From positions 93,457 through 157,456 of the forward strand of contig NZ_JAFFZN010000018.1 in assembly GCF_017676385.1 (NCBI RefSeq): a stretch of 64,000 nucleotides of DNA. Direction: 5' to 3'. Source of the DNA: Streptomyces spirodelae (GTDB lineage: Bacteria > Actinomycetota > Actinomycetes > Streptomycetales > Streptomycetaceae). How positions within the stretch are numbered: the stretch's first letter is position 1; the number at the start of each line of letters is the position of its first letter. The translations under genes were made by a program, and so were the position numbers. This document shows, in pieces, positions 8,692-17,262 of this stretch. The notes under the pieces are model-generated. The model made no database searches. It was given only the letters and a program-made list of their open reading frames with translations, and was not told the origin of the DNA.

Positions 8692-10255
8692 AGTGGCCTC
8701 CCTCGCGGTCGCCCCGCGCCCGAGCGGTCGGAGCGGCGGCGGGCCGGGACCTGGCATAGCGGTAGTCGTCGAGGTCGAAGTGCCTGGCGCGCCAGGCTGC
8801 CTCGTATGTCGTCGCGGGCCGGACGGCCGGGGCGTCCCCGCGCTGGTCGAAGTAGTAGCTGTTGGTGCCCTGGCAGCCGCTGTCGAGGAAGACCGTGTTC
8901 CGCTGGCGGCGCAGCGTCCTGCGGAACGATCTGTCGTGCTTCTCGGGCCGGACGGCCGCTTCCGTCGCACGCCGCCGCCGGGCTTCCTTGATCACCCGCA
9001 GAGCGTGGGTGACCTGGTAGTCGATCATCCCGAACCAGGAGCCGCCGGTGAACGAGTACGGCCCGACGATGAACCACAGATTCGGGAACCCCTTGACCGA
9101 ACTGCCTTCGTAGGTCTGGAACCGTTCGGTGTTCCAGAACTCCTTCAGCTCCCGTCCGCCGGGGCCGTGCATCGGGAAGGGAGGGAGGTTGTCCAGCACA
9201 TGGAAGCCGGTGGCCAGCACCAGTACGTCGATGGCGCGTTCCGCGCCGTCAGCGGTGCGGATGCCCGCCTGAGTGATCCGCTCGATGGGCTCGGTGACCA
9301 GGTGGACGTTCTCCCTGGTGAAGGCGCGCCAGTAGCCCTTGCCGAACGAAGGGCGCTTGCACCCCAGCCGGTAGCCGGGGGTGAGCTTGTCCATCAGCTC
9401 CCGGTCCCCGCCGACCTGGCTGCGCAGATACAGCCGGGACAGGGCCTCCCCTGCCCGTACCAGGAAGGGGAACTGACGGTGGTGGATCATGGCGATCACG
9501 AAGCTGAGTTCGGTCACGGTGTCCGTGAGCAGCCGGACCGTACGCTGCGTCCACGGGGCAGCCCTGAACAGTCGGCGCACCGCCTCGGGCATCGGGAAGT
9601 CCGGCTTGGGGAACAGCCAGATCGGGGTGCGCTGGTAGACATCGAGCCGCGCCACCCGGGACGCGATCCGAGGCACCACCTGCACCGCCGAGGCACCGGT
9701 GCCGATCAGCCCGACCCGCCGCCCGGCCAGCTCCAGCGCCGGGTCCCATTCCGCGGTGTGCACAACGCGCCCCGTGAACCGGTCCAGCCCCTCGATCCGG
9801 GGGGACCTGGGCTTGGTGAGCCAGCCGGTGGCGCAGATGACGAACCGCGCCGTCAGCGAGGTGCCGTCCCGCAGGCTCACCTGCCACAGATGGTGCGCCG
9901 TGTCGTACCGGGCCCGCACCACTTCCGCGTTGAGGCGCAGCCGGGAGCGCAGACCGTACTTGGTCACGCAGTGCTGCGCGTAGGCCCGCAGCTCCGCGCC
10001 GGGAGGAAAGGCCCGGGTCCAGAAGGGGAAGGGCTCGAAGGAGAAGGAGTAGGAGAAGGCGGTGATGTCCACGGCGATGCCGGGATATCTGTTGGCGTGC
10101 CAGCTCCCGCCGATGTCGTCCTGCGCGTCCAGCACCGCGAAGTCCTCTATGCCGGCCCGGCGCAGACCGATGGCCGCGCCGATCCCGGAGAACCCGGCGC
10201 CGATCACCAGCACCTCGTGGTCCGGCTCCACCGGTGTGCTCCCCGGCGCGGTCAC
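8675..10255 (-). CDS. Flavin-binding monooxygenase, Baeyer-Villiger type
   Basis: A 526-residue class B flavoprotein monooxygenase. The first FAD motif is GAGFSG (residues 19-24). The BVMO fingerprint FTGRVVHTAEWD lies near residue 150. The NADPH motif GTGASAVQVVP follows. These enzymes insert oxygen into ketones or oxidise heteroatoms with NADPH and O2. The GTG start sits in GTGA with the stop of the UbiA-like gene. In this operon it could oxidise the aromatic head group or a ring ketone of the cyclised chain; which one cannot be read from sequence. Confidence 0.88.
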   Translation of the reverse strand: MTAPGSTPVEPDHEVLVIGAGFSGIGAAIGLRRAGIEDFAVLDAQDDIGGSWHANRYPGIAVDITAFSYSFSFEPFPFWTRAFPPGAELRAYAQHCVTKYGLRSRLRLNAEVVRARYDTAHHLWQVSLRDGTSLTARFVICATGWLTKPRSPRIEGLDRFTGRVVHTAEWDPALELAGRRVGLIGTGASAVQVVPRIASRVARLDVYQRTPIWLFPKPDFPMPEAVRRLFRAAPWTQRTVRLLTDTVTELSFVIAMIHHRQFPFLVRAGEALSRLYLRSQVGGDRELMDKLTPGYRLGCKRPSFGKGYWRAFTRENVHLVTEPIERITQAGIRTADGAERAIDVLVLATGFHVLDNLPPFPMHGPGGRELKEFWNTERFQTYEGSSVKGFPNLWFIVGPYSFTGGSWFGMIDYQVTHALRVIKEARRRRATEAAVRPEKHDRSFRRTLRRQRNTVFLDSGCQGTNSYYFDQRGDAPAVRPATTYEAAWRARHFDLDDYRYARSRPAAAPTARARGDREGGHYDALQ

Positions 10256-11145
10256 AGCGCCAGACCGATCGCCAGCAGGGTCCCGAACGCGAGCAGCAGC
10301 ACACAGGTGTGTTCCAGCACCGGTATCAGATCACTGCCCCGTGCCCCCGCCAGCACCCGCCGCACCGGGACGACGGCGAACGGGACGGCGGCGAGTACGA
10401 GCAGCGCCCAGGGCCGGGCGAAGGCCAGGAGCAGTCCCGTGGCGAAGGCCGTGCAGACTCGGCTGACGAAGATCTGCCGCGTCTGCCGGTCTCCGAGCCG
10501 CACCGCGAGAGTGATCTTCCCCGCGGGCGCGTCGGTCGGCAGGTCGCGGAGGTTGTTCGTCATCAGCAGCGCCCCGGCCAGCAGCCCGATGGGCACCGCG
10601 GCACCGAGCGCGAGCAGCGGGATGTGGCCGAGCTGGATGAAGGCCGTGGCGCACACGGCGACGATCCCGTGGAAGACGAAGATGCTGACGTCGCCGAGCG
10701 CCCAGTAGCCGTAGGGGCGGGAGCCCCCGGTGTAGAACCAGCCGCCGAGCCCGCAGAGCGCCGTGAGGGCGAGCAGCCACCACGAGACCGTCACGGCCAG
10801 CCCCACTCCGGTCACGGCCGCGAGCGCGTACAGGGCAGCGCCCATCCGGAAGACCTGCCGCGGTGACGCCTTCCCGGAGCCGACCAGCCGGACGGGCCCC
10901 ACCCGGTCGTCGTCGGCTCCCCGCACCCCGTCGCTGTAGTCGTTGAAGAAGTTGGTGCCTAGCACGAAACCGAGCGCGAACAGCAGCGTCAGTACGGCAC
11001 GCCACCCTTCGAGCGGACCCAGCGAGTGGGCGATGCCCAACCCCACCGCGATCGGCGCCAGGGTCACGGGCAGGGTCTTCAGCCGGGCACCGACCAGCCA
11101 GTTGCGTACCGTCCTGGGCAGCGGACGCTGGTCTGCCGTCAGCAT
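10252..11145 (-). CDS. UbiA-superfamily prenyltransferase, MenA-like
   Basis: A 297-residue integral membrane protein with about nine helices. The first Asp-rich motif is NDYSDGVRGADDD (from N68), and the second NNLRDLPTDAPAGK, both Mg2+/diphosphate-binding in UbiA enzymes. The sequence is closest in style to 1,4-dihydroxy-2-naphthoate polyprenyltransferase MenA. Its neighbours are not menaquinone genes but a prenyl synthase, kynureninase and a UbiG-like methyltransferase, so an anthranilate-type acceptor is suspected. The ATG overlaps the methyltransferase 3' end by 7 bases. It could still be a second MenA; only the context argues otherwise. Confidence 0.85.
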   Translation of the reverse strand: MLTADQRPLPRTVRNWLVGARLKTLPVTLAPIAVGLGIAHSLGPLEGWRAVLTLLFALGFVLGTNFFNDYSDGVRGADDDRVGPVRLVGSGKASPRQVFRMGAALYALAAVTGVGLAVTVSWWLLALTALCGLGGWFYTGGSRPYGYWALGDVSIFVFHGIVAVCATAFIQLGHIPLLALGAAVPIGLLAGALLMTNNLRDLPTDAPAGKITLAVRLGDRQTRQIFVSRVCTAFATGLLLAFARPWALLVLAAVPFAVVPVRRVLAGARGSDLIPVLEHTCVLLLAFGTLLAIGLAL

Positions 11146-11849
11146 TTCTTTCCCACTCCCAGGTAGAGAACGGCGGTGGACTTGATGGGGATCATGCGGA
11201 CCTCCTCGTGGCGTCGGGCCAGGTAGCCGATCCCGTCGCGGAGACTGGGGCGCAGACCGAGCAGGTCGAGCCGGACGCCGTGCGAGCGTGCGACCCGCAC
11301 CAGGCGTTCCCGGTTGACGAAGAGACGGTGATCGTGGGTGCCGCGCGGCGGACGGCCCGGAAGTGGGACGTTCTCGGCGAGCGTGATCGCGGCCAGCCTG
11401 GCCCGCGCGGTGTCGGCGATGGTGTCGACGATCAGGGTGCCCGATGGGCGCAGCACCCGGCACAGCTCCGCCACCACCGCGTAAGGGTCGGGCACATGCT
11501 CCAGGCACTGCCCCGCTGTGACGACGTCGAAGGACTCGTCCGCGAAGGGGAGCCTGCCGATGTCGGCCCGGACGACCGCGTCGAATCCGTGCTGCCTGGC
11601 CTCGGCCAGTGCCGTCGCGGAGAGGTCGACGCCGTGGACGCGGTACCCCTTGCCGGTCAGTTGCGGACCGAACAGGCCGCCGCCGCAGGCGACATCGAGC
11701 AGCCGGTCCCGGCCGCTGCCGGCCTCGGGGACGAAACCGGCACGCGCCCTGGCGATCCAGCCCAGCGGGGCGAGCGGTCCCCGGGGGTCCCACCATTGAC
11801 CGGCGAGCAGGTCGTAGTCGGTGATGAGGTTCTTTCGGAGTGCAGACAC
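11139..11849 (-). CDS. Class I SAM methyltransferase, UbiG-like
   Basis: A 236-residue methyltransferase with motif I LLDVACGGGLFG near residue 50, post-I GVDLSATAL, and motif IV around FDVVTAGQCLEHV. The N-terminus (YDLLAGQWWDPRGPL) matches the UbiG/Coq3 group of quinone O-methyltransferases. It probably methylates a hydroxyl on the polyprenylated ring made by the adjacent UbiA-like enzyme. The GTG start at 11849 is used in the absence of an ATG. It overlaps the next gene by 7 bases. Confidence 0.82.
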   Translation of the reverse strand: MSALRKNLITDYDLLAGQWWDPRGPLAPLGWIARARAGFVPEAGSGRDRLLDVACGGGLFGPQLTGKGYRVHGVDLSATALAEARQHGFDAVVRADIGRLPFADESFDVVTAGQCLEHVPDPYAVVAELCRVLRPSGTLIVDTIADTARARLAAITLAENVPLPGRPPRGTHDHRLFVNRERLVRVARSHGVRLDLLGLRPSLRDGIGYLARRHEEVRMIPIKSTAVLYLGVGKKC

Positions 11850-11877
11850 GGCTGACCACCGTCCGGAAGGGTGCGGG

Positions 11878-12939
11878 CTAGGCCCGCTGGAGTGCCGGCA
11901 CGACCTGTGCCGCGAACAGTTCGAGGGAGGCGCGTGCGAGCCGGGGGTCGATGTCCGAGAAGTAGAACTGGATGCTGGCCTTCTCGAAGCCGCCGCAGGC
12001 TCCGTGGTAGTCCAGCAGCATCCGGGTGATCTCCTCGGGGGAGCCGACGAGCGCTGAGCCGCGTTCCAGGAGCCGGTCGAAGTCGTCCTGGCGCAGCTTC
12101 TCGATCATCCTCCGGTACCCGGGGTAGTCGGCGCTGTCGGCCCCCGAGGTCCACTCACCGGCGCCTTCCGCCAGCGTCCTCAGATACCGGTTGACCGGTT
12201 CGCGCCCGGTGCGCCGGGCGGTTTCACCGTCGGGCATGCACAACATATGGAAGGCGAGCATCACTTGGCCTTCGCCGGGGTGCCCCGCCTGCTTCCACGC
12301 CTTGCGGTAGACGTCCAGGTTCGTGCGGAGCGAATCGGGCACCACCGGCTGCGCCATGATGCCGTAACCCAGCTCGCCGGCCTTCTGGAAGCTCTCCTGC
12401 GTGGACAGCGCGGCGATCCAGAACGGGGGGTGCGGGCGCTGCGTCGGCCGGGGGAGGGAGGTGGTGGGCGGGAAGCTGTGGAAGGTGCCGTGGTGTTCCA
12501 CCTCCTCCTCGGCCAGTAGCCTGCCGATGACCCGCACGCCCTCGTCGAAGCGGTCCCGGCTCTCGTTCATGTCGACGCCGAACCGCTGGAACTCGTGCGG
12601 GAGAAAGGCCCGCGCGAAGCCGATCTCGGCGCGCCCCTGCGAGAGCGCGTCGAGCATCCCTATCTCACCGGCCAGCTTCAGCGGATGGTTGAAGGCGGGC
12701 AGCACGGCACCCGTGATCAGTCTGAGTCTGCGGCTCCGCTGGGCGGCGGCCGCGAGGAAGACCAGGGGGTTGGGGGAGTAGCCGCCGTACCGCCGGAAGT
12801 AGTGCTCGACGATGCGTACGTGGTCGAATCCGAGCCGGTCACCGAGTTCGACGAAGTCGAGGCAGTGCGCGAAGTACTCGGCGGCTTTCCTGTCGCGTTC
12901 GTCGACGTCGGGGAAGAAGGCCAGGCCAACATCGATCAT
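11878..12939 (-). CDS. LLM-class flavin-dependent monooxygenase (luciferase-like)
   Basis: A 353-residue protein of the bacterial luciferase-like (LLM) family: a TIM barrel using reduced FMN. Typical pieces are MIDVGLAFFPDV at the start, FDHVRIVEHYF, LSQGRAEIGFARAF and the substrate-lid region around HPPFWIAALSTQESF. The ATG at 12939 has GGAGGG 5-6 bases upstream and begins at the first beta strand; a GTG at 12981 would add 14 residues without a visible ribosome site. It needs a flavin reductase supplied elsewhere. As one of three oxygenases in the operon region it may hydroxylate the aromatic ring. Confidence 0.85.
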   Translation of the reverse strand: MIDVGLAFFPDVDERDRKAAEYFAHCLDFVELGDRLGFDHVRIVEHYFRRYGGYSPNPLVFLAAAAQRSRRLRLITGAVLPAFNHPLKLAGEIGMLDALSQGRAEIGFARAFLPHEFQRFGVDMNESRDRFDEGVRVIGRLLAEEEVEHHGTFHSFPPTTSLPRPTQRPHPPFWIAALSTQESFQKAGELGYGIMAQPVVPDSLRTNLDVYRKAWKQAGHPGEGQVMLAFHMLCMPDGETARRTGREPVNRYLRTLAEGAGEWTSGADSADYPGYRRMIEKLRQDDFDRLLERGSALVGSPEEITRMLLDYHGACGGFEKASIQFYFSDIDPRLARASLELFAAQVVPALQRA

Positions 12940-13002
12940 GTCGCCCTCCGGGAGGGGTGGGAGTTCGTCGGTAGGAGGCACAAGGTCATGCGCGAGGTCA
13001 TG

Positions 13003-14265
13003 TCAGGTAACCCGGGTCGCGGCGAGGGGCAGCCGCTCGTAGCGGCCGCTGCGGACGAAGTCGCGCAGGATCGCCAGGCCGTCCCAGACGTCGGTGAACC
13101 GGGTGTAGAGCGGAGCCGGTCCCAGGCGCAGCCGGTCCGGGGCGCGGAAGTCGCAGATCACCTTCTCCTCCCGCCGGAGGCCCTGGCAGATGCGCGACGC
13201 CTCGGGATGGGCCAGCGCGATGTGCGCGCCACGCCGCGCCGCCTCGGGGGGTGAGGCGAGCCGGAAGCCGAGCGGCGCCAGCCAGTCGGCGGCCAACTCG
13301 ACGGCCAGTTCACCGAGACGCACCGACTTCTCGCGCACCAGGCCGACCGGCACCCGCTCGACAACGTCCAGCGCAGGCTCGACGGCGGCCAGCGAGAGCA
13401 CCGGGGGCGTGCCCACCAGAAAGCGGTCGATGCCGTCCACGGGGTCGTACGCCTCCGCCATCCGGAACTGGTCCCGCTGCCCGTACCAGCCCCAGAGCGG
13501 CTGCCGGAGCCGCTGTTGGAGTTCGTCCCTCACATAGAGGAACGCCGGCGATCCGGGGCCGCCGTTGAGGTATTTGTACGTCGACCCCACGGCGAGGTCG
13601 GCGCCGTCCGCGCCGAGCCGTAGCGGGATCACCCCGGCAGCGTGGCTGAGGTCCCACAGGACGAGCGCACCGGCCCGTGCGGCGGCCTCGTTGACAGCGG
13701 CCATGTCCAACAGCGCGCCTGAGCGGTACGAGACATGGGAGAGCACCACCAGGGCGACGTCCTGACCGAGCGCCCGGCGCAGCACGTGCAGGTCGAGCCC
13801 GTGGTCGGGATCGGAGGGCAGTGCCTCCAGCCTCAGGTCCCGCTGGTGCGCCAGTCCCTGGAGGATGTAGCGGTTGGTGGGGAAGTCGTCGGCGTCCGCC
13901 AGCACCGTCCGGCGCCCCGGCCTCGAGTCCAGCGCGGCGACCGCCAGCTTGTACAGGTTCACCGAGGTGGAGTCGCAGACCACCACCTCGCCGGGAGCGG
14001 CGCCCAGCGTATGGGCCGCGAGCCGGTCGCCCAGGCGGCCGCTCCAGTCGATCCACTCCTCCCACGACCGCACCAGCCCGGTGCCCCAGCCGTCGACCAG
14101 CAGCCGCTCCAGGAAGCCCGCCGTGCCGCTCGGCAGCCGGCCGAGGGAGTTGCCGTCCAGGTAGAGCGTCTCCGGCTCTGCGCAGACGAACGCGTTCCGC
14201 AGCTCGCTCAGCGGGTCTGCGGCATCGAGTTCCTCGGCGGCAGCGCGCCCGGTCCCGTGCTTCAT
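13003..14265 (-). CDS. kynU: Kynureninase
   Basis: A 420-residue fold-type I PLP enzyme. The Schiff-base lysine is K231 in GSTYKYLNGGPG. Other markers are LYLDGNSLGRLP near the start, SHVSYRSG, and VLWDLSHAAG with the PLP-N1 aspartate. It cleaves kynurenine (or 3-hydroxykynurenine) to anthranilate (or 3-hydroxyanthranilate) plus alanine. Its ATG overlaps the stop of the formamidase gene (ATGA), so the pair converts N-formylkynurenine to the aromatic amine acid. No tryptophan dioxygenase lies in the window. Family assignment is firm; pathway use is inferred from the operon. Confidence 0.93.
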   Translation of the reverse strand: MKHGTGRAAAEELDAADPLSELRNAFVCAEPETLYLDGNSLGRLPSGTAGFLERLLVDGWGTGLVRSWEEWIDWSGRLGDRLAAHTLGAAPGEVVVCDSTSVNLYKLAVAALDSRPGRRTVLADADDFPTNRYILQGLAHQRDLRLEALPSDPDHGLDLHVLRRALGQDVALVVLSHVSYRSGALLDMAAVNEAAARAGALVLWDLSHAAGVIPLRLGADGADLAVGSTYKYLNGGPGSPAFLYVRDELQQRLRQPLWGWYGQRDQFRMAEAYDPVDGIDRFLVGTPPVLSLAAVEPALDVVERVPVGLVREKSVRLGELAVELAADWLAPLGFRLASPPEAARRGAHIALAHPEASRICQGLRREEKVICDFRAPDRLRLGPAPLYTRFTDVWDGLAILRDFVRSGRYERLPLAATRVT

Positions 14266-15200
14266 GGGGGGCAGGGAGCGTGCGGCGGGCGGGCTGAGGA
14301 CCGGTCGGGCACACACGATTCCTCCTCGGTGCGAGCGGTGTGGGAAACCTGGGGGCTGACGGAGTCGAAGGCGCGGATCTGCGCCAGTACGGCCCTGCCG
14401 AGTGCGGTGTGCGACCTCCCCAGGTCGTAGGGGAGGTCGAAGTGGTTGCGCCCCGGGCACACCACTTCGGTGACTGCCGTACGCCGCGCCAGCAGCGCTG
14501 TCATGGCCTCGTGCTGGCGGATGAACGCGGTGGTCTCGCGCCCGCCGCGCGCGATGACGACCGGGGGCAGGCGGGCCGGCAGGTGGTGGACGGGGCTGTT
14601 GCGCAGCGCAGCTTCCGGGTCCAGCCCGAGCGCGTCGTTCACATAGGTGTGCCGCACGGGCTCCAGGTCGTAGACACCGCTCAGCAGCGCGGCGCCCGCG
14701 ATCCGCCGCGCCGTGTCCCGGGTGAGTGCCATAGCGGCGAGGTGGGCGCCCGCCGAGCTTCCGGCGAGGTGGATTCTCCGGCGGTCGACCCCGAAGCGCG
14801 CCGCGTTGTCGTGAAGCCACACCACGGCCTCACACACCATGGTGACGATCTCGTCGAGGGAACAGGCGGGTGCCAGCCCGTAGCCGAGCGCCGCGAACGC
14901 GGTCCTCGAGGACACGAGGTCCGGGGCGGGGAAAGCGGAGTGCTCTTTGCAGAGTTCCTGCCAGTAGCCGCCATGCACATAGACCACCAGGGGCGATCCC
15001 CCGCCCGGGACGGGGAACAGGTCGAGCCGCGCTTGCGGGTGCGAGCCGTAGGCAAGATCGGTGAGGGGCCGGTGCGCCGTGTGGGCGGCCGCACTGAGAT
15101 CGGCGTATTCCCGCAAATAGAACCGCAGGCTGGGGATGAGGGAACTGGGGGAGTATTCCCGGTCGAGTTCCGTCTGCCCGGAGGTGCCGACGGCGTTCAT
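14262..15200 (-). CDS. kynB: Kynurenine formamidase-type alpha/beta hydrolase
   Basis: A 312-residue alpha/beta hydrolase with the oxyanion motif HGGYW (76-80), the nucleophile elbow GSSAG (S149), and a late His in CPGRNHFDLPY. HGGYW is characteristic of the arylformamidase group that hydrolyses N-formyl-L-kynurenine. The gene is translationally coupled to kynureninase downstream and to the prenyl synthase upstream by ATGA overlaps. The last ~45 residues (after QVSHTARTEE) are a non-conserved tail. The symbol kynB is used for function; the fold is the eukaryotic-type formamidase, not the metal-dependent bacterial KynB fold. Confidence 0.82.
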   Translation of the reverse strand: MNAVGTSGQTELDREYSPSSLIPSLRFYLREYADLSAAAHTAHRPLTDLAYGSHPQARLDLFPVPGGGSPLVVYVHGGYWQELCKEHSAFPAPDLVSSRTAFAALGYGLAPACSLDEIVTMVCEAVVWLHDNAARFGVDRRRIHLAGSSAGAHLAAMALTRDTARRIAGAALLSGVYDLEPVRHTYVNDALGLDPEAALRNSPVHHLPARLPPVVIARGGRETTAFIRQHEAMTALLARRTAVTEVVCPGRNHFDLPYDLGRSHTALGRAVLAQIRAFDSVSPQVSHTARTEEESCVPDRSSARPPHAPCPP

Positions 15201-16918
15201 GTGCCGGTCCCGTACTCGGCGCGTGCCCGCCGGAACGCCTCGGTGAAAAGTGGGTCCAAGGCTTCGCGTCCGGGCTTGTAGTGGTGTCCGAAGCGCCGGT
15301 GGTACTCATGGAACCACTCTTTGCTGTCCTTGAGGAACAGAATGTCGTGCAGAGCCATGCGCCGAATCGCCACCAGCGGCACCGGTGAACGGTTGACGGG
15401 GAATTCCGGATTTCTCGCCGACGGCTCCTCGCACTGCGGGTGCAGTTGGCCGACCATCATTCCCCGGCGCACCGCGAGCGACTTGACCGTGCGGTGTGCC
15501 TCGTCGAGCAGCCGGCAGTCCGGCTCCGGCAGATCGGGCAGGCAGACCACCAGGCTGCGCAGCGCCAGGTTCGAGCCCTGCCACTCGATCAGGTCGAACT
15601 CGTCGAGCGCCTGGTGGATGATTCCGGTGACGCCCGCGACGCTGGGCTCCGTACCGACGCTGCGTACCCGGATCTCCAGTGCACCGGCCCGCAGCGACGG
15701 AGCCACGAACGGACAGACGGGTCCCTTGCGCCCGATCCGCTGGTCCGGCTCGCAGATGTAGCTGTCCAGCCAGTCGCGGATCAGCGCCTGTGCCGCCGTA
15801 TGTTCTCCAGCGGGCTGCGCCGCGACGGCCGGACCGGCGCCCACCGTCTCGGCCGGCGACCGGAGGTCGGGGTGCTGGGAGACGAGCCTGCCCACCAGCT
15901 CGTGCAGGCAGCGCCGGACCGCCGGGGCCCGCCGTGCGAACGACGGCTGGGACTCCACGGCGGCCAGCGCGTCCGCCACATGGCGCTGCGCGGTCCGGGC
16001 CGCCCGGCCGACGGCGCCGCACTCGTGGAGGACGGAGAGGACCTCCTGGCACTGCTCCGGGGAGAGTGTTTGCTCGCGCAGGAGCGGCAGCAGCCGGTCA
16101 GGGCTCTCCTCGACGGCGTAGATCACCGGGAGCGTGTAGACGCCGTTGAACAGGTCCTTGGCCACCTGCTTTCCGGTCTGCGCACCGCACAGATCGAGGA
16201 TGTCGTCCCAGATCTGGAAGGCCATACCGAGGTGGTGGCCGAAACGTTCCAGCGCGTCCCTGGCCACTTCGTCCGCTCCGCACTGCAGCGCACCCATCAG
16301 GGTCGCCGTCCGCATCAGGCGCGCGGTCTTTCCCGAGATCGCGGTGAGGTAGTCGTCCTCGGTGCGCAGCGGGTCGAAGAGCTGGCTCGATTCGAGCATT
16401 TGCCCAGCGCACACATCGACCAGTGTCTCGGCCATGGTCCGTACCCGGGAAACTCCGAGTGAGGCGGCGATCTGCATACAGCGGGCCAGCAGGAAATCCC
16501 CGGCGAGCAGCGCGAGAGTGGCGCCGTGCCGCGCGTTGACGGTGGGCTGTCCGCGCCTCACCTGCGCGTCGTCGATCACATCGTCGTGGTAAAGAGTGGC
16601 CGTGTGCAGGATTTCCACGACGGCAGCCGCATCGATGAGGCGCTGATGTGTGGCCTCATCCAGGTCGTCCTGGAGCAGGTAGGAGGAGAGCAGTACGAGA
16701 GTGGGCCGCAGAAGACGGCCCGTGTGTTCCACGCCATGCGTGATCGGGGCCTGAATACGGTGATGCGGTGGCGCCACGAGCACGCCGAGCCGTTTTCTGA
16801 CCCGCTCCAGGTCGGCGCGCAGTTGTTCCGGTATCCGAGTGGGCCCGCCGTCGAGCGGGGATTTTCCCTGCACGGCGGCGAGTTCGGTCTTCAACGGGAG
16901 GGTCGGAGTGCGTTTCAT
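15197..16918 (-). CDS. Polyprenyl diphosphate synthase fused to a C-terminal uncharacterised domain
   Basis: A 573-residue two-domain protein. Residues about 40-350 form a trans-isoprenyl diphosphate synthase: first Asp-rich motif DDVID at 112-116, second DDILD at 238-242. The residue five before the first motif is Ala (A107), not Tyr/Phe, which in this family favours longer chains. Residues about 385-573 form an extra domain (start IRDWLDSYICEPDQ, motif GPVCPFV, end WFHEYHRRFG). It resembles a CPF-motif actinobacterial family, probably DUF6875, but this was not checked. The ATG at 16918 has AAGGA upstream. It is the first gene of the eleven-gene operon and likely supplies its prenyl donor. 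Confidence 0.85.
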   Translation of the reverse strand: MKRTPTLPLKTELAAVQGKSPLDGGPTRIPEQLRADLERVRKRLGVLVAPPHHRIQAPITHGVEHTGRLLRPTLVLLSSYLLQDDLDEATHQRLIDAAAVVEILHTATLYHDDVIDDAQVRRGQPTVNARHGATLALLAGDFLLARCMQIAASLGVSRVRTMAETLVDVCAGQMLESSQLFDPLRTEDDYLTAISGKTARLMRTATLMGALQCGADEVARDALERFGHHLGMAFQIWDDILDLCGAQTGKQVAKDLFNGVYTLPVIYAVEESPDRLLPLLREQTLSPEQCQEVLSVLHECGAVGRAARTAQRHVADALAAVESQPSFARRAPAVRRCLHELVGRLVSQHPDLRSPAETVGAGPAVAAQPAGEHTAAQALIRDWLDSYICEPDQRIGRKGPVCPFVAPSLRAGALEIRVRSVGTEPSVAGVTGIIHQALDEFDLIEWQGSNLALRSLVVCLPDLPEPDCRLLDEAHRTVKSLAVRRGMMVGQLHPQCEEPSARNPEFPVNRSPVPLVAIRRMALHDILFLKDSKEWFHEYHRRFGHHYKPGREALDPLFTEAFRRARAEYGTGT

Positions 16919-17262
16919 CGATACGTCCTTCGGCAGCGGCACCCTTGGCATGGAAGCCGAATCGCACGCTAAGAGCCCGCGCCCGGATGCGTATCGATAA
17001 ATTCTCGAAGAATCGGGAAGTGGCCGGTCCGCTTCAACGGCCCCGCTTCAGCGGCCCCCTTCAACCGGTCCGCTTCAGCCGATCGGCCGGAATCACCGGA
17101 AGGCGTGGCGAAAAGCGAGCGCCGGGATCGGATCCTCCACCCCGCCTCGATCCTGAGAGTGCGTCATGGCTGCCACGGCCGCCACGGTGGAGGGGCACCG
17201 CACCGCAACCGTCAGCTCCTCGGCGTGGCCTTCCACAGCGACAACACGTAGGGGATGGTGAC
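16919..17262. promoter_or_regulatory. Divergent promoter region with palindromes and four ~14-bp repeats
   Basis: This 344-base gap separates the start of the eleven-gene operon from the P450 gene. It holds an inverted repeat ATTCT-CGA-AGAAT (17001-17013), a palindrome TATCGATA (16992-16999), and four tandem imperfect repeats of the form CCGCTTCA(A/G)CGG (about 17028-17082). The dense symmetry suggests binding of a regulator that controls both transcripts. No regulator gene is adjacent. Confidence 0.5.
17028..17082. repeat. Four tandem imperfect GCTTCA-containing repeats
   Basis: Copies read GTCCGCTTCAACGG, CCCCGCTTCAGCGG, CCCCCTTCAACCGG and TCCGCTTCAGCCGA in direct succession. They lie between the two divergent genes about 180 bases upstream of the P450 ATG. 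Repeats spaced 14-15 bp apart could present operator half-sites about 1.4 turns apart. Confidence 0.55.

Noticed and set aside
10252..11145. Calling the UbiA-like gene a housekeeping menA
   Set aside because: Motifs fit MenA, but the gene is locked by overlaps into an operon with prenyl synthase, kynureninase and terpene cyclase. The call was kept at superfamily level.
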